From Sphingobium psychrophilum (lineage in GTDB: Bacteria; Pseudomonadota; Alphaproteobacteria; Sphingomonadales; Sphingomonadaceae): 64,000 bases of DNA. Numbering within the stretch: the first letter of the stretch is position 1; every line of letters begins with the position of its first letter. Shown here piece after piece: positions 57,230 to 64,000 of this stretch. The notes below the pieces were generated by a model. That model searched no databases. It had not been told where the DNA came from and saw only the letters and a list, made by a program, of their open reading frames with translations. The stretch covers positions 60,448 through 124,447 of the forward strand of contig NZ_JABBFV010000012.1 in assembly GCF_012927105.1 (NCBI RefSeq), written 5' to 3'. Position numbers and translations under genes: made by a program.

Positions 57230-57387
57230 GCTTCACTCCTTCGTAAACAAGCCATGAAGAGGGCAAGTTAATTTTCCATTAGGATATGTGGTGAATCTGC
57301 CGATTTTTTGCGGCAATGGCCAGCACTTACCGACTGGCCTTGTCCCGCTGTCTTGCTCTGGGACAGTATCGCGGCCATTATAGGCCG

Positions 57388-57609
57388 ATGCTCAATATAT
57401 TGTCAGGCTTCATCGGCCTTGTCACCCTCATCATCATGATCCCGGCGGTCATCCCGCTGCTGGGCGCGCTCAACTGGATATTGGTGCCGCTGGCCCTGTT
57501 CGGCGCGCTGGTCGGCATGGTGTCGTCCAAAAACGGCGGCCGGAATTTCTGCCTGATCGTCGCCGCCTTCGGCGCGCTGCGGCTGTTCCTGGGTGGGGGC
57601 ATTTTCTGA
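57388..57609 (+). CDS. small hydrophobic membrane protein
   Basis: 73 residues beginning MLNILSGFIGLVTLIIMIPA with two to three hydrophobic segments and a short polar loop (VSSKNGGRN). ATG 57388 is preferred because the upstream frame encodes non-membrane residues. It ends 11 bases before rarD and may be cotranscribed. Confidence 0.7.
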   Translation: MLNILSGFIGLVTLIIMIPAVIPLLGALNWILVPLALFGALVGMVSSKNGGRNFCLIVAAFGALRLFLGGGIF

Positions 57610-57620
57610 CCCCCGACCCT

Positions 57621-58508
57621 GTGGAGACGCGCAAGGGGATGCTGGCGGCCCTGGTCGCCTATGGCCTGTGGGGGCTCCTGCCGCTCTTCTTCCGCCTGCT
57701 CCACCATGTCGATCCGGTGGAGATCGTGGCCCAGCGCATCCTCTGGTCGATGCTGCTAATCCTGCTGCTGCTGGCCGCGCGCCGGGGATTGGCGCCGCTG
57801 CTGGCCGCGTTGCGCGACCGGCGGCTGGTGCGACCGCTGGCAGGATCGGGCCTGCTGATCGGCCTCAACTGGTTGACCTATGTGTGGGCGGTTAATGAAG
57901 GCCATGTCGTGGCGGCCAGCCTTGGCTATTTCCTCAACCCGCTGGTCGTGGTCGCGCTGGGCATGGTGGTGTTCAAGGAACGGTTGCGCCGTACGCAGCT
58001 GGCCGCCATCGGCGTCGCGGCGGTCGGCGTCGCGATCCTGGCCGCGTCAGCCATCACCACCTTGTGGATCAGCCTCGCGCTGGCCTTCACCTTTGCCTTT
58101 TACGGCCTGCTGCGCAAGCTGACCCCGGTGGCGCCGATGACGGGGCTGGGCGTCGAAACGCTGTTGCTGACGCCGTTCGCGATCGCCTATCTCCTTTGGG
58201 AGATCACTCATGGCGGTGCCGATTTCGGGCAGGATGCAGCGACGACCGCTCTGCTGGTCATTTCGGGCGCGGTGACGACGGTGCCGCTGGTGCTGTTTGC
58301 GACGGCGGCGCAGCGACTGCCGATGGCGACGCTGGGGCTGATGCAATATCTGGCCCCCACACTGCAATTTCTGTGCGGCGTCGTGCTGCTGGGCGAACGG
58401 TTGAGCCAGGGGCAGATGGCGAGTTTTGGCCTGATCTGGCTGGGCCTGATCCTGTTCGCCAGCGACGGCATCGCCGCCGCCCGCCGCAACCGGATGGCGG
58501 CGGCCTGA
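57621..58508 (+). CDS. rarD: RarD-type EamA transporter
   Basis: 295 residues with about ten transmembrane helices. The start METRKGMLAALVAYGLWGLLPLF and the AQRILWSMLLI and GLNWLTYVWAVN segments are characteristic of RarD. The name comes from a chloramphenicol-sensitivity phenotype, but the natural substrate is unknown. GTG at 57621 is the start. It converges with the dihydroorotase gene with a 22-base gap. Confidence 0.93.
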   Translation: METRKGMLAALVAYGLWGLLPLFFRLLHHVDPVEIVAQRILWSMLLILLLLAARRGLAPLLAALRDRRLVRPLAGSGLLIGLNWLTYVWAVNEGHVVAASLGYFLNPLVVVALGMVVFKERLRRTQLAAIGVAAVGVAILAASAITTLWISLALAFTFAFYGLLRKLTPVAPMTGLGVETLLLTPFAIAYLLWEITHGGADFGQDAATTALLVISGAVTTVPLVLFATAAQRLPMATLGLMQYLAPTLQFLCGVVLLGERLSQGQMASFGLIWLGLILFASDGIAAARRNRMAAA

Positions 58509-58530
58509 CTGACCGCCGCTCCGGCGCGTT

Positions 58531-59862
58531 TCACTGGAACTGGGTCGCCTCGAACCGCACCGCTTCGCCGACCGCCGCATTGGCGAGCGCGTCTTCCCAC
58601 ATCACCCGGTTACCGCGAATGATCGTACCGATCGCTTTGCCAGTCAACTGGTCGCCCTCGAACGGGGACCAATTGCAGCGCGAGACGAGCCAGTCGCTGC
58701 CCACGGTCCAGCGCTTCTTAAGGTCGACCACGGTGAAATCGGCGTCGTAACCCAGCGCGATCCGCCCCTTGCCGACCAGGCCGAACACCCGCTGCGGCCC
58801 CGAAGACGTCAGTTCGATGAAGCGCCGCAGCGACAGCCGCCCCTCCGCCACATGGTTGAGCAGCAGCGGCACGAGCGTCTGCACGCCCGGCATCCCGCTG
58901 GGCGATGCCGGATAGGTCTTGGCCTTTTCCTCAATCGTATGCGGCGCATGGTCGCTGCCCAGCACATCGGGCACGCCCTGGTTGAGCCAGAACCATAGGC
59001 CGTCCCTGTGGGAGCCGGACCGGATCGGCGGGTTCATCTGCGCATAGGTGCCCAGCCGCGGATAGGCGTCCTCCCCCGCCAGCGTCAGATGCTGGGGCGT
59101 CACTTCGCAGGTCGCGATATCCTTGTTCTGCGCGATATATTCCAGCTCGGCCGGCGTGGTGATGTGCAGGATATGGATGCGGCGGCGCGCCTTGCGGGCG
59201 AGCGCGATGATCCGTTTCGTCGCGATCATCGCGCTTTCATCGTCGCGCCAGACGGGGTGGGTCGAGGGATCACCCTCCAGCGCATGGACCTTGCGCGCGT
59301 TCATCCGCGTCTCGTCCTCGGCGTGGATGGCGACGCGGCGGGAGCCGCTGGCCAGCACGCGCGACAGGGCGTCGTCATCGTCCACCAGCAGGCTGCCGGT
59401 CGACGCGCCCATGAAGATCTTCACCCCAGACGTGCCAGGGATGCGCTCCAGTTCTTTCAATTGCTCGGCATTGTCCGCCGTCGCGCCGACATAAAAGGCA
59501 TGGTCGCACCACATGCGGTGATGCGCGCGCTTCAGTTTGTCATGCACGCGATCGGCGGTGTCGGTGTTGGGATTGGTGTTGGGCATTTCGAACACCGCGG
59601 TCACGCCGCCCAGTACCGCCGCGCGGCTGCCCGATTCGAGGTCTTCCTTATGCTCCAGCCCCGGCTCGCGGAAATGGACCTGGCTGTCGATGCAGCCGGG
59701 CAGCACGTCCAGCCCAGTGCAGTCGATCACCTCGCCCGCATCGCCCAAGGATGTGCCGATCGCCACGATCTTCCCGGCCCGCACGCCCACATCCACGCTC
59801 TCCGCGCCGCCCGGCGTATGGACGGTGCCGTTCTTCAGGATCATGTCGAAGGTCTGGGTCAT
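58531..59862 (-). CDS. dihydroorotase family amidohydrolase
   Basis: 443 residues of the COG0044 type. PGCIDSQVHFREPG appears where the family normally has a His-x-His metal pair, so the first His is Gln here. The Lys in GVKIFMGASTGSL, His residues in HILHITTP and TPQHLTL, and the Asp in LGSDHAPHT are kept. It may be a true dihydroorotase of a variant subgroup or a related cyclic amidase. pyrB is not nearby. Confidence 0.85.
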   Translation of the reverse strand: MTQTFDMILKNGTVHTPGGAESVDVGVRAGKIVAIGTSLGDAGEVIDCTGLDVLPGCIDSQVHFREPGLEHKEDLESGSRAAVLGGVTAVFEMPNTNPNTDTADRVHDKLKRAHHRMWCDHAFYVGATADNAEQLKELERIPGTSGVKIFMGASTGSLLVDDDDALSRVLASGSRRVAIHAEDETRMNARKVHALEGDPSTHPVWRDDESAMIATKRIIALARKARRRIHILHITTPAELEYIAQNKDIATCEVTPQHLTLAGEDAYPRLGTYAQMNPPIRSGSHRDGLWFWLNQGVPDVLGSDHAPHTIEEKAKTYPASPSGMPGVQTLVPLLLNHVAEGRLSLRRFIELTSSGPQRVFGLVGKGRIALGYDADFTVVDLKKRWTVGSDWLVSRCNWSPFEGDQLTGKAIGTIIRGNRVMWEDALANAAVGEAVRFEATQFQ

Positions 59863-59931
59863 GACGATATTCCTATATTCCGTTCGCGCAGACGGCTTGG
59901 CTAAGTCGTGTTGCCGTCCTACCTAAAGCCG

Positions 59932-60669
59932 ATGACCGGCACCACCCTAAGCGACCGCGCGATCCTGAGAATTTCCGGCGAGGAGGCCAAAGCCTTCCTG
60001 CAAGGGCTGCTCACCCGCGACGTCCTGACCCTCACCCCCGGCCAGCCCCGCTGGACCGGGCTGCTGACGCCGCAGGGCAAGGCATTGTTCGACTTCATCC
60101 TGTGGGCGGACGGCGACGACGTCCTGATAGACTGCGAAGCCGCGCAGGCGGACTTGCTCGCCAAGCGGCTGACCATCTATCGCCTGCGCCGCAAGGTGGC
60201 GATCGTCCGCGAAGAGGGACTTGCCGTTCATTGGTCGCTCGACGCTCTCGAACAGCCGCTTGATCCCCGCCTGCCTGCGCTTGGCCATCGCTGGATTGCC
60301 CCCACGACGCCGGGCGACGCCACCCCCGCCTTCCGCGCGCATCGTCTGAGGCTCGGCGTGTTCGAAGGCGCAGAGGAACTGGGGCAGGACCAGACGCTAT
60401 GGCTGGAAACCAATGCGGAGGAACTGCGCGGCGTCGATTATGACAAGGGCTGCTATGTGGGCCAGGAAAACACCGCCCGGATGCATTATCGCAACAAGGT
60501 GAGCCGCCGCCTGGTCGCCGTGCCGATCGCGCAGGCGGACGAGAAGCGCCAGCGCGCCGCGCTGCCTGATATCGGCCTTTCGATCGAACTGCGCCGGGTG
60601 GAAACGCTCGATCCCGCCACCCTGCCCGCCTGGCTGGCCACCGCGATCGCAAGCCAGGCGGCGGAATGA
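59932..60669 (+). CDS. ygfZ: folate-binding Fe-S assembly protein YgfZ
   Basis: About 245 residues. KGCYVGQE, with Cys174, is the conserved YgfZ motif. LSDRAILRISGEEAKAFLQG, followed by LLTRDV, is the GcvT-like start. It uses a folate to help make or repair certain iron-sulfur proteins. ATG 59932 is used; GTG 59908 would add eight residues. It overlaps the next gene by 4 bases. Confidence 0.92.
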   Translation: MTGTTLSDRAILRISGEEAKAFLQGLLTRDVLTLTPGQPRWTGLLTPQGKALFDFILWADGDDVLIDCEAAQADLLAKRLTIYRLRRKVAIVREEGLAVHWSLDALEQPLDPRLPALGHRWIAPTTPGDATPAFRAHRLRLGVFEGAEELGQDQTLWLETNAEELRGVDYDKGCYVGQENTARMHYRNKVSRRLVAVPIAQADEKRQRAALPDIGLSIELRRVETLDPATLPAWLATAIASQAAE

Positions 60670-61418
60670 AGCGCGCCCTGTTGGCGCTCTTCAGCGCCTT
60701 CGTCCTGGCTCCCCCCGCCCAGGCCGACACGCCCTGGACGTTGGTCAAAACCTATCCGCATGATTCCACTGCCTTCACCGAAGGCCTCTTCTTCCTCGAT
60801 GGCGCGCTCTATGAGAGCACCGGGCTGGAAGGGCAGTCGGACATCCGCAAGGTGGCGCTCAAGACCGGCAAAGTCCTGCAACGCCGCGTGGTCGACCCGC
60901 CCTATTTCGGCGAGGGCATCGTCAACTGGGGCGGCAAACTGGTCAGCCTGACTTGGCGCCATCGCCGGGGCTTCGTCTGGAACCTGGCCGATTTTGCGCC
61001 GCTATCCGAATTCCGTTATGACGGCGAAGGCTGGGGCATGACGCAGGACGGCCGCAGCCTCATCATGAGCGATGGCACCGCGCAATTGCGCTTCCTCGAT
61101 CCCGACAGACTGACCGAACGACGCCGCATCACCGTCACCTGGAACGGCCGCGCGGTCGATCGACTGAACGAACTGGAATATGTGAAGGGGGAGGTATGGG
61201 CGAACATCTGGTACGACACCCGCATCGCCCGCATCGATCCCGCGACCGGCGCGGTGATCGACTGGATCGACGTCGCCCCGCTTCGCAAGGCCGCCGGCGT
61301 CACCGACAGCGAAGCCGTGGCCAATGGCATAGCCTATGATGCGGCGAAGGACCGCGTCTTCATCACCGGCAAGAACTGGCCAAAACTGTTCGAGATCAAG
61401 GTCGCGCCCAAGCCGTAA
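60666..61418 (+). CDS. glutaminyl-peptide cyclotransferase (plant/bacterial type)
   Basis: 250 residues. A signal peptide (MKRALLALFSAFVLAPPAQA) precedes a beta-propeller: YPHDSTAFTEGLFFLDGALYESTG, FGEGIVNWGGKLVSLTWR, EGWGMTQDGRSLIMSDGT, and NELEYVKGEVWANIWYDTR. This matches the family that converts N-terminal Gln to pyroglutamate in the periplasm. Translationally coupled to ygfZ. Confidence 0.92.
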   Translation: MKRALLALFSAFVLAPPAQADTPWTLVKTYPHDSTAFTEGLFFLDGALYESTGLEGQSDIRKVALKTGKVLQRRVVDPPYFGEGIVNWGGKLVSLTWRHRRGFVWNLADFAPLSEFRYDGEGWGMTQDGRSLIMSDGTAQLRFLDPDRLTERRRITVTWNGRAVDRLNELEYVKGEVWANIWYDTRIARIDPATGAVIDWIDVAPLRKAAGVTDSEAVANGIAYDAAKDRVFITGKNWPKLFEIKVAPKP

Positions 61419-61440
61419 AGCCTTGGACGCTCACCATCGT

Positions 61441-61514
61441 CCGTTCTTTTCGAGCGCGGTCGAGAAACATCGGAACTGCGCCATCCGCTTCTCGACTTCG
61501 CTCGAAGCGAACGG
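61441..61514. repeat. family B inverted repeat
   Basis: CCGTTCTTTTCGAGCGCGG (61441 onward) and its partner ending CTCGAAGCGAACGG (61489-61514) form an imperfect inverted repeat in the spacer between the convergent cyclotransferase and DUF983 genes. Confidence 0.75.
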
Positions 61515-61535
61515 AGGCGGCATTATTCATCAGCC

Positions 61536-61994
61536 CTAACCGCGCGGCGCGTCGCCATGCAGTTTGGCCCACAACGCCGCCGTCCCTGCTTCCTGCGCAC
61601 TATTCGTAAACTGGGCGGCGATCAGCCAGCCCTTTATCGGCCGCATCGGCAGAAGCGTCGTCAGGATCAGCACCGGTATGCCCACGGCCAGATGCACCCA
61701 CAGCCCCGGCCGCGCCATGATCTCCAGCATGATGATGAAGATGACGCCCGGCACGCAGGCGAACAGTTGGACGAACACCGCCGGACCATCCGCTGGATCG
61801 GCGAAGCTATAGTCCAGCTCGCAGACCTCGCAATGATCTCGCATCGTCAGGAACCCGGTGAAGATATGCCCCTCCCCACACCGCGGGCAGCGGCCGAACA
61901 CGCCCGTTTCATGCGCCGGGCGCTTCTTCCACGCGCGCCCCTGCTGGTCGATCCAGTGGGTTTCGCGGCTCGGTTCGATCATCTCTTGGGTCAT
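61536..61994 (-). CDS. DUF983 membrane protein
   Basis: 152 residues. An N-terminal zinc-ribbon-like region with GRCPRCGEGHIF and HCEVCELDYSF (two CxxC pairs) is followed by two hydrophobic segments (about residues 70-95 and 100-120). This matches DUF983. The role is unknown. It is divergent from ychF across 145 bases. Confidence 0.88.
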   Translation of the reverse strand: MTQEMIEPSRETHWIDQQGRAWKKRPAHETGVFGRCPRCGEGHIFTGFLTMRDHCEVCELDYSFADPADGPAVFVQLFACVPGVIFIIMLEIMARPGLWVHLAVGIPVLILTTLLPMRPIKGWLIAAQFTNSAQEAGTAALWAKLHGDAPRG

Positions 61995-62139
61995 GATCCT
62001 CTATGCGGCCAAAGCGCGTCGCTTAGCAATTGCGCCTTTTGTCCCACCCCATTTGCCCGCACCGCGCGCCAAGGCTGGCCATCGGCCGCGCAAACCGCTA
62101 TCGGGCGCGCCAATCCTTCCGATCTTATAAGGCAGTCAA

Positions 62140-63240
62140 ATGGGTTTTCGTTGCGGTATCGTCGGCCTCCCCAATGTGGGCAAGTCCACCCTGTTCAACG
62201 CACTGACCGAAACGCAGGCGGCGCAGGCGGCCAACTATCCTTTCTGCACGATCGAACCCAATGAGGGTCGCGTCGCCGTGCCCGACGACCGGCTCGACAC
62301 GATCGCCAAGATCGGCGGCAGCGCGAAGATCATCGAAACGCAGCTCAGCTTCGTTGACATCGCCGGCCTCGTGCGCGGCGCGTCGAAGGGCGAGGGGCTG
62401 GGCAACCAGTTCTTGGCGAACATCCGCGAAACCGACGCCATCGTCCACGTCCTGCGCTGTTTCGAGGATGACGACATCACCCATGTCGAGGGTAAGGTCG
62501 ATCCCATCGCCGACGCAGAGACGGTCGAGATGGAATTGATGCTGGCGGATCTGGAAAGCCTGGAAAAGCGCGTCCCCAACCTCGCCAAAAAAGCCGCGCA
62601 GGGCGACAAGGAAGCCAAGGCCGCCGCCGCCGTGCTGGGCCAGGCGCTCGACCTGCTGCGTGAAGGCAAGCCCGCCCGGCTCACCGTGCCGCGCGACGAG
62701 GAGGAAGACCGCCTGTTCAAGCAAGCGCAGTTGCTGACCGCCAAGCCGGTCCTCTATGTCTGCAATGTCGAGGAAGACGCCGCATCGGAGGGCAACGCCT
62801 TTTCCGCACGCGTGTTCGAAAAGGCCAAGAGCGAAAATGCCAGCGCGGTGATCGTATCAGCCGCGATCGAGGCCGAGTTGGTCACCATGCCGGTCGAGGA
62901 ACGCGCCGAATATCTCGAAGCGCTGGGCCTCGCCGAAGCCGGCCTCGCCCGCATCATTCGCGCTGGCTACGAATTGCTGGGCCTCATCACCTTCTTCACC
63001 GTCGGGCCGAAGGAAGCGCGCGCCTGGACGGTGACCAAGGGATCGAAGGCACCCCAGGCCGCCGGCGCGATCCATACCGATTTCGAGAAGGGCTTCATCC
63101 GCGCCGAAACCATGGCCTATGCCGATTATGTCCAGTTTAACGGCGAAGCAGGTGCCAAGGAAGCGGGCAAGTGGCGGTCGGAAGGCAAGGAATATGTCAC
63201 GCAGGACGGCGACATCATGCTGTTCCGCTTTAACGTCTGA
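62140..63240 (+). CDS. ychF: redox-regulated ATPase YchF
   Basis: 366 residues of the Obg-related family that prefers ATP. GLPNVGKS at 9-16 is the P loop. NYPFCTIEPNEGRV, FVDIAGLVRGASKGEGLGN and the C-terminal TGS-like domain (ITFFTVGPKEARAWTVTKGS, DYVQFNGEAGAKEAGKWRSE) are complete. It binds ribosomes and affects stress response. Confidence 0.97.
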   Translation: MGFRCGIVGLPNVGKSTLFNALTETQAAQAANYPFCTIEPNEGRVAVPDDRLDTIAKIGGSAKIIETQLSFVDIAGLVRGASKGEGLGNQFLANIRETDAIVHVLRCFEDDDITHVEGKVDPIADAETVEMELMLADLESLEKRVPNLAKKAAQGDKEAKAAAAVLGQALDLLREGKPARLTVPRDEEEDRLFKQAQLLTAKPVLYVCNVEEDAASEGNAFSARVFEKAKSENASAVIVSAAIEAELVTMPVEERAEYLEALGLAEAGLARIIRAGYELLGLITFFTVGPKEARAWTVTKGSKAPQAAGAIHTDFEKGFIRAETMAYADYVQFNGEAGAKEAGKWRSEGKEYVTQDGDIMLFRFNV

Positions 63241-63248
63241 CTATTGCC

Positions 63249-63324
63249 GTCACCCCAGCGCAGGCTGGGGTCTCAGGCGACAGCGCACCAAAACGCCTGA
63301 GATGCCAGCCTGCGCTGGCATGAC
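63249..63324. repeat. family A paired-hairpin repeat after ychF
   Basis: Left arm hairpin is CCCCAGC-GCAG-GCTGGGG and right arm hairpin TGCCAGC-CTGC-GCTGGCA. The arms differ from each other at positions that are paired within each hairpin, so each hairpin stays perfect. Confidence 0.85.
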
Positions 63325-63341
63325 GCTATTGGGGGAACCCT

Positions 63342-63836
63342 ATGCAACGCAAGGCCGCCTTCCCGCCCAGCGTCGACGCCCATACGCGCCTGCTGATCCT
63401 AGGCAGCCTGCCGGGCGATGCGTCGATCCGGCAGGGCGAATATTATGCCCATCGCGGTAACGCTTTCTGGGCCTTGCTTGGCGACGTGCTGGGCGAGGAG
63501 CTGCGCGGGCAACCCTATGCGATGCGGCTGAAACGGTTGCGCGCGCGCGGCGTCGGCCTGTGGGACGTGATCGAAAGCGCCGAGCGCGAAGGCAGTCTGG
63601 ACGGCGCGATCCGGGGCGCGGAACTGCGCGATCTTGGCGCTTTCGTCGCCCGCCTGCCCGCGCTCAAAGCCATCGCCTTCAACGGAAAGACCGCCGCGTT
63701 GCACGGCCGACGGCAACTGGGCGATCGGTCGGGCCTGGCGCTAATCGACCTGCCCTCCTCCAGCGGCGCCTATGCCAGCCTGTCGCGGGACGCCAAGCGT
63801 ACGGCCTGGATGACGCTGCGCGACTGGCTCGCCTGA
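63342..63836 (+). CDS. DNA-deoxyinosine glycosylase (Mug-like)
   Basis: 164 residues of the uracil-DNA glycosylase fold. LLILGSLPGDASIRQGEYYA is the catalytic loop, HRGNAFWALLGDVLG follows, and LPSSSGAYASLSRDAKRTAW is the minor-groove loop, as in hypoxanthine-DNA glycosylases. It removes deaminated adenine from DNA. It lies downstream of ychF after a repeat element. Confidence 0.9.
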   Translation: MQRKAAFPPSVDAHTRLLILGSLPGDASIRQGEYYAHRGNAFWALLGDVLGEELRGQPYAMRLKRLRARGVGLWDVIESAEREGSLDGAIRGAELRDLGAFVARLPALKAIAFNGKTAALHGRRQLGDRSGLALIDLPSSSGAYASLSRDAKRTAWMTLRDWLA

Positions 63837-64000
63837 CCCGCTGCGTCGTCTTGTCATATTGCGCCGTTAGGGGAACGGGCTAAGAGTCTTCTGTGGTTGC
63901 CGCCCGTGAGGCAAGAAGTTTTTGAACCGGTGAACAGGTGATCGAGCGCGGTCTTCTGTCAGGCCTTTGATTGCAGCGTTTTCCAGAAGCCGCTGGCCGG
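63837..64000. other. unassigned right edge
   Basis: No start codon with a convincing protein is seen. Two minus-strand frames are open from the edge: one ends at 63959 (last residues ASGFWKTLQSKA), the other at 63867 (44 codons). One of them may be the C-terminal end of a gene or mobile element lying outside the window. Confidence 0.3.

Noticed and set aside
57268..57282. TTAA-N7-TTAG upstream of the lipoprotein gene as a CtrA box
   Set aside because: One mismatch to the consensus and no other support; expected by chance at this frequency in AT-rich spacers.
63837..64000. Right edge considered as the terminus of an insertion sequence
   Set aside because: No inverted terminal repeat or recognisable transposase motif can be confirmed from 160 bases.

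Overview
The window is high-GC chromosomal DNA with tightly packed genes, many 4-base stop/start overlaps and an almost entirely housekeeping content. The gene families (System I cytochrome c maturation, ETF-ubiquinone oxidoreductase, lolCD beside dnaE, a glyQ/glyS two-subunit glycyl-tRNA synthetase, astAB, pyruvate phosphate dikinase) and the abundant short GCGAAGGC-type inverted repeats point to an alphaproteobacterium, most likely a member of the Sphingomonadaceae (Sphingobium/Sphingomonas type). This placement is inferred from gene content and protein character, not from a search.

Layout. 1-7.2 kb (minus strand): a translationally coupled run from a large TPR protein through ispE, N-formylglutamate amidohydrolase, a small lipoprotein and nnr to an RNA methyltransferase cut by the window edge, with ETF-QO at the head. 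7.3-11.5 kb (plus): a cysteine-poor uracil-DNA glycosylase-like protein, a lytic transglycosylase, moaB and a PA0069-type radical SAM protein. 11.7-19.1 kb: dnaE (minus), a GAF-GGDEF diguanylate cyclase (plus), then lolD and its permease (minus). 19.1-22.1 kb: a candidate structured small RNA with a strong terminator, hsp20 with a probable ROSE-type RNA thermometer, and kup. 22.2-27.2 kb (minus): ccmC-D-E-F-dsbE-H-I. 27.3-33.3 kb: purF, an SDR, a cyclopropane-fatty-acid synthase family protein, a photolyase and rppH. 33.4-38.1 kb (plus): a DUF481 barrel, then an M20 hydrolase-astA-astB-small membrane protein operon for arginine catabolism. 38.2-42.8 kb (plus): a Phd-like/PAS/PAS protein, TadE and TadG-like proteins and cobyric acid synthase. 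42.8-49.9 kb: two identical tRNA-Arg(ACG) genes, an HhH protein, ppdK, glyS and glyQ. 50.0-63.8 kb: two TraB/GumN paralogues, rplY, pth, pgm, a DUF2490 protein, a lipoprotein, rarD, a dihydroorotase-family enzyme, ygfZ, a glutaminyl cyclase, a DUF983 protein, ychF and a deoxyinosine glycosylase. The last 160 bases are unassigned.

No prophage, CRISPR array, intact insertion sequence or obvious defence island was seen. The most distinctive features are three families of short inverted-repeat elements. Six family A elements (paired GCGAAGGC-like hairpins) and four family B elements (TCGAGCGAAGTCGA-like arms) lie mostly between genes, but some copies sit inside essential or conserved genes without breaking the frame: glyS carries one family A and one family C element, adding roughly 80 residues, and astB carries a half copy of family B. 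Other points worth following are the Phd-PAS fusion, the orphan structured RNA upstream of hsp20, the possible M20 replacement of AstE, and a dihydroorotase with a substituted metal-ligand motif.
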